Of a stretch of 64,000 bases of DNA, positions 62,418 to 64,000 are shown one piece after another. Position numbers and translations under genes: made by a program. Numbering within the stretch: position 1 is the stretch's first letter; the number at the start of each line of letters is the position of its first letter. The stretch comes from Halomonas dongshanensis (lineage in GTDB: Bacteria > Pseudomonadota > Gammaproteobacteria > Pseudomonadales > Halomonadaceae), in the NCBI RefSeq assembly GCF_024790395.1, contig NZ_JAJISC010000003.1, positions 1 to 64,000 on the forward strand, in the 5' to 3' direction. The notes under the pieces were generated by a model. That model was given only the letters and a program-made list of their open reading frames with translations. It made no database searches and was not told where the DNA came from.

Positions 62418-64000
62418 TCAGCCGAATTGGTTCATCGTGTTGTCTTTGCCGCCGGCCTTGAGGGCCGCCTCGCCGTGGAAGAACTCTTTGTGGTCGTCGC
62501 CGATATTGGAGCCTGCCATGTCTTGATGCTTGACCGTAGCGATGCCTTGGCGAATCTCCTTACGTTGGACGCCTGCCACGTAGGCCAGCATCCCGTCGTC
62601 GCCAAAGTAGCCCTTGGCCAGGTTGTCGGTGGAGAGCGCTGCCGTGTGGTAGGTGGGCAGAGTAATCAAATGGTGGAAGATACCCGCATCGCGGGAGGCA
62701 TCGCGCTGGAAGTTGCGTGTCCACTCATCGGCTAGCTGCGCTAGTTCGGTGTCGTCGTACTCCTGACCCATTAGCTTGTCGCGAGCGTAGGCGGAAACGT
62801 CCTTGCCCTCTTTCTCCCAGGCATCGAAGACCTGCTGGCGGAAATTCAGCGTCCAGTTGAAGGAGGGCGAGTTGTTATAGACCAACTTGGCGTCGGGCAC
62901 GACCTCGCGCACGCGATTGACCATCTGGGCGATTTGCCCCACATGGGGTTTCTCGGTCTCGATCCACAGCAGATCCGCGCCGTTTTGAAGGCTGGTGATA
63001 CAGTCGAGCACCACACGGTCTTCACCGCTGCCGGGTTTGAACTGATAGAGCCCCGAGGCCAAACGCTTGAGACGCTTGAGCTTGCCTTCGCACTTGATCA
63101 CCACATCGCCGTTGTCGATCTCCTCGGCGCTGTCGATGAAGTCGCCGTCGAGAAAGGCGTTGTACTGATCGCCCAAATCGCCTGGGGTATGGGTCACGGC
63201 GATCTGTTTGGTCAGGCCTGCGCCGAGGGAGTCGGTGCGCGCGACGATCACACCATCGTCAACGCCGAGTTCGAGGAAGGCGTAGCGAACCGCGTTGATC
63301 TTGGCGATGAAGTCCTCATGGGGCACGGTGACCTTGCCATCCTGATGGCCGCACTGCTTCTCGTCGGAGACCTGGTTCTCCAGCTGGATGCAGCAGGCAC
63401 CTGCTTCGATGAACTTCTTGGCCAGAAGGTAGGTGGCCTCGGCGTTGCCGAACCCGGCATCGATGTCCGCGATGATCGGCACGATGTGCGTTTCGAAACC
63501 GTCGATCTGCGCCAGCAGCGCCTGGGCTTTGCTTTGGTCGCCTGCGCTTTTGGCCTCGTCATGGGCACGAAAGAGCGCGTTGAGTTCGCGGGCATCGGCC
63601 TGCTTTAGGAAGATGTAGAGCTCGGCAATGAGATCTGCCACCGAGGTTTTCTCATGCATCGACTGATCCGGCAGGGGACCAAACTCGGAGCGCAACGCAG
63701 CAACCATCCAGCCAGAGAGGTACAGGTAGCGCCGCTGGGTGCTGCCGAAGTGCTTTTTGATCGCGATCAGCTTTTGTTGGCCGATGAAGCCGTGCCAGCA
63801 GCCCAACGACTGGGTGTACTGGCGGGTATCGGCGTCGTAGGCGGCCATGTCGTCGCGCATGATGCGGGCGGTGTAGCGGGCGATGTCGAGCCCGGTATGG
63901 AAGCGGTTCTGTGATCGCATGCGCGCCGCGTACTCGGGCTTGATGTTCGCCCAGCGCTCGCGATGGGCTTCGCGAAGCTGCGCCATGGCCTTGATGTCAT
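62418..64000 (-). CDS. aceA: Isocitrate lyase (5' end off window)
   Basis: At least 527 residues of the ~531-residue Pseudomonas-type isocitrate lyase. The frame runs past an internal ATG at 63986 with DIKAMAQLRE, matching the N-terminal DIKAVAALKE of that class, so the start is beyond the right edge. QSLGCWHGFIGQQ, the catalytic KQCGH in VSDEKQCGHQDG, and TEKPHVGQI are present. It cleaves isocitrate to glyoxylate and succinate, the first glyoxylate-shunt step. With pckA it supports growth on acetate and fatty acids. Confidence 0.95.
   Translation of the reverse strand, partial: DIKAMAQLREAHRERWANIKPEYAARMRSQNRFHTGLDIARYTARIMRDDMAAYDADTRQYTQSLGCWHGFIGQQKLIAIKKHFGSTQRRYLYLSGWMVAALRSEFGPLPDQSMHEKTSVADLIAELYIFLKQADARELNALFRAHDEAKSAGDQSKAQALLAQIDGFETHIVPIIADIDAGFGNAEATYLLAKKFIEAGACCIQLENQVSDEKQCGHQDGKVTVPHEDFIAKINAVRYAFLELGVDDGVIVARTDSLGAGLTKQIAVTHTPGDLGDQYNAFLDGDFIDSAEEIDNGDVVIKCEGKLKRLKRLASGLYQFKPGSGEDRVVLDCITSLQNGADLLWIETEKPHVGQIAQMVNRVREVVPDAKLVYNNSPSFNWTLNFRQQVFDAWEKEGKDVSAYARDKLMGQEYDDTELAQLADEWTRNFQRDASRDAGIFHHLITLPTYHTAALSTDNLAKGYFGDDGMLAYVAGVQRKEIRQGIATVKHQDMAGSNIGDDHKEFFHGEAALKAGGKDNTMNQFG

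Overview
The window looks like chromosomal DNA of a GC-rich gammaproteobacterium, most likely of the Halomonas group. This rests on conserved gene orders (tesA | ybbA-ybbP; nudE, yrfG-hslR-hslO, pckA; yadG-yadH), on Pseudomonas/Halomonas-type proteins (531-residue-class isocitrate lyase, Rmf, LapD/LapG) and on overall codon use. Species assignment is inference. Both edges cut genes: a giant RTX adhesin on the left and isocitrate lyase (aceA) on the right.

Layout. 1-6.8 kb: biofilm adhesion module, with the C-terminal part of a LapA-like type I secreted adhesin, two small unknown genes, and the opposing lapG-lapD pair that would control cleavage of the adhesin in response to c-di-GMP. 6.9-12.3 kb: tesA, ybbA-ybbP and glyA. 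12.5-23.4 kb: an AT-rich surface-polysaccharide island (flippase, GT26, GT32, polymerase, initiating phosphotransferase, galE, O-antigen ligase) followed by a gtrABC-type O-antigen glucosylation cassette. 23.5-27 kb: a second GT32, two outer-membrane lipoproteins (one with a FlgO domain) and, divergently, an orphan MotB-like/OmpA protein. 27-44.7 kb: housekeeping genes (ilvD, ydgJ-like, nudE, yrfG-hslR-hslO, pckA, pyrD, rmf, rlmL, glutaredoxin, WGR protein, pdxB, htpX, alaA, rbgA, msrB).

44.9-45.7 kb: a tRNA array with three Glu-Gly pairs separated by decayed tRNA-like sequence, behind a consensus promoter. 45.9-49.3 kb: yadGH, queF, ydjA-like and tRNA-Ser. 49.4-51.3 kb: a recently acquired NgoMIV-like restriction-modification system. 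51.6-64 kb: ycjX-ycjF, yeaD, glsB, a large DUF1266-like protein, a NlpC/P60 lipoprotein, an MFS transporter, nikR facing slyD, a small membrane protein, a SlyB-like lipoprotein and aceA.

The most unusual pattern not explained by named features is a recurring set of short (11-16 bp) tandem duplications in intergenic spacers. Several duplicate the stop codon and tail of the upstream gene: lapG has three 15-nt copies, each ending in TAA, and nudE, yadH and the adhesin show related patterns. No CRISPR array, transposase or integrase was seen.
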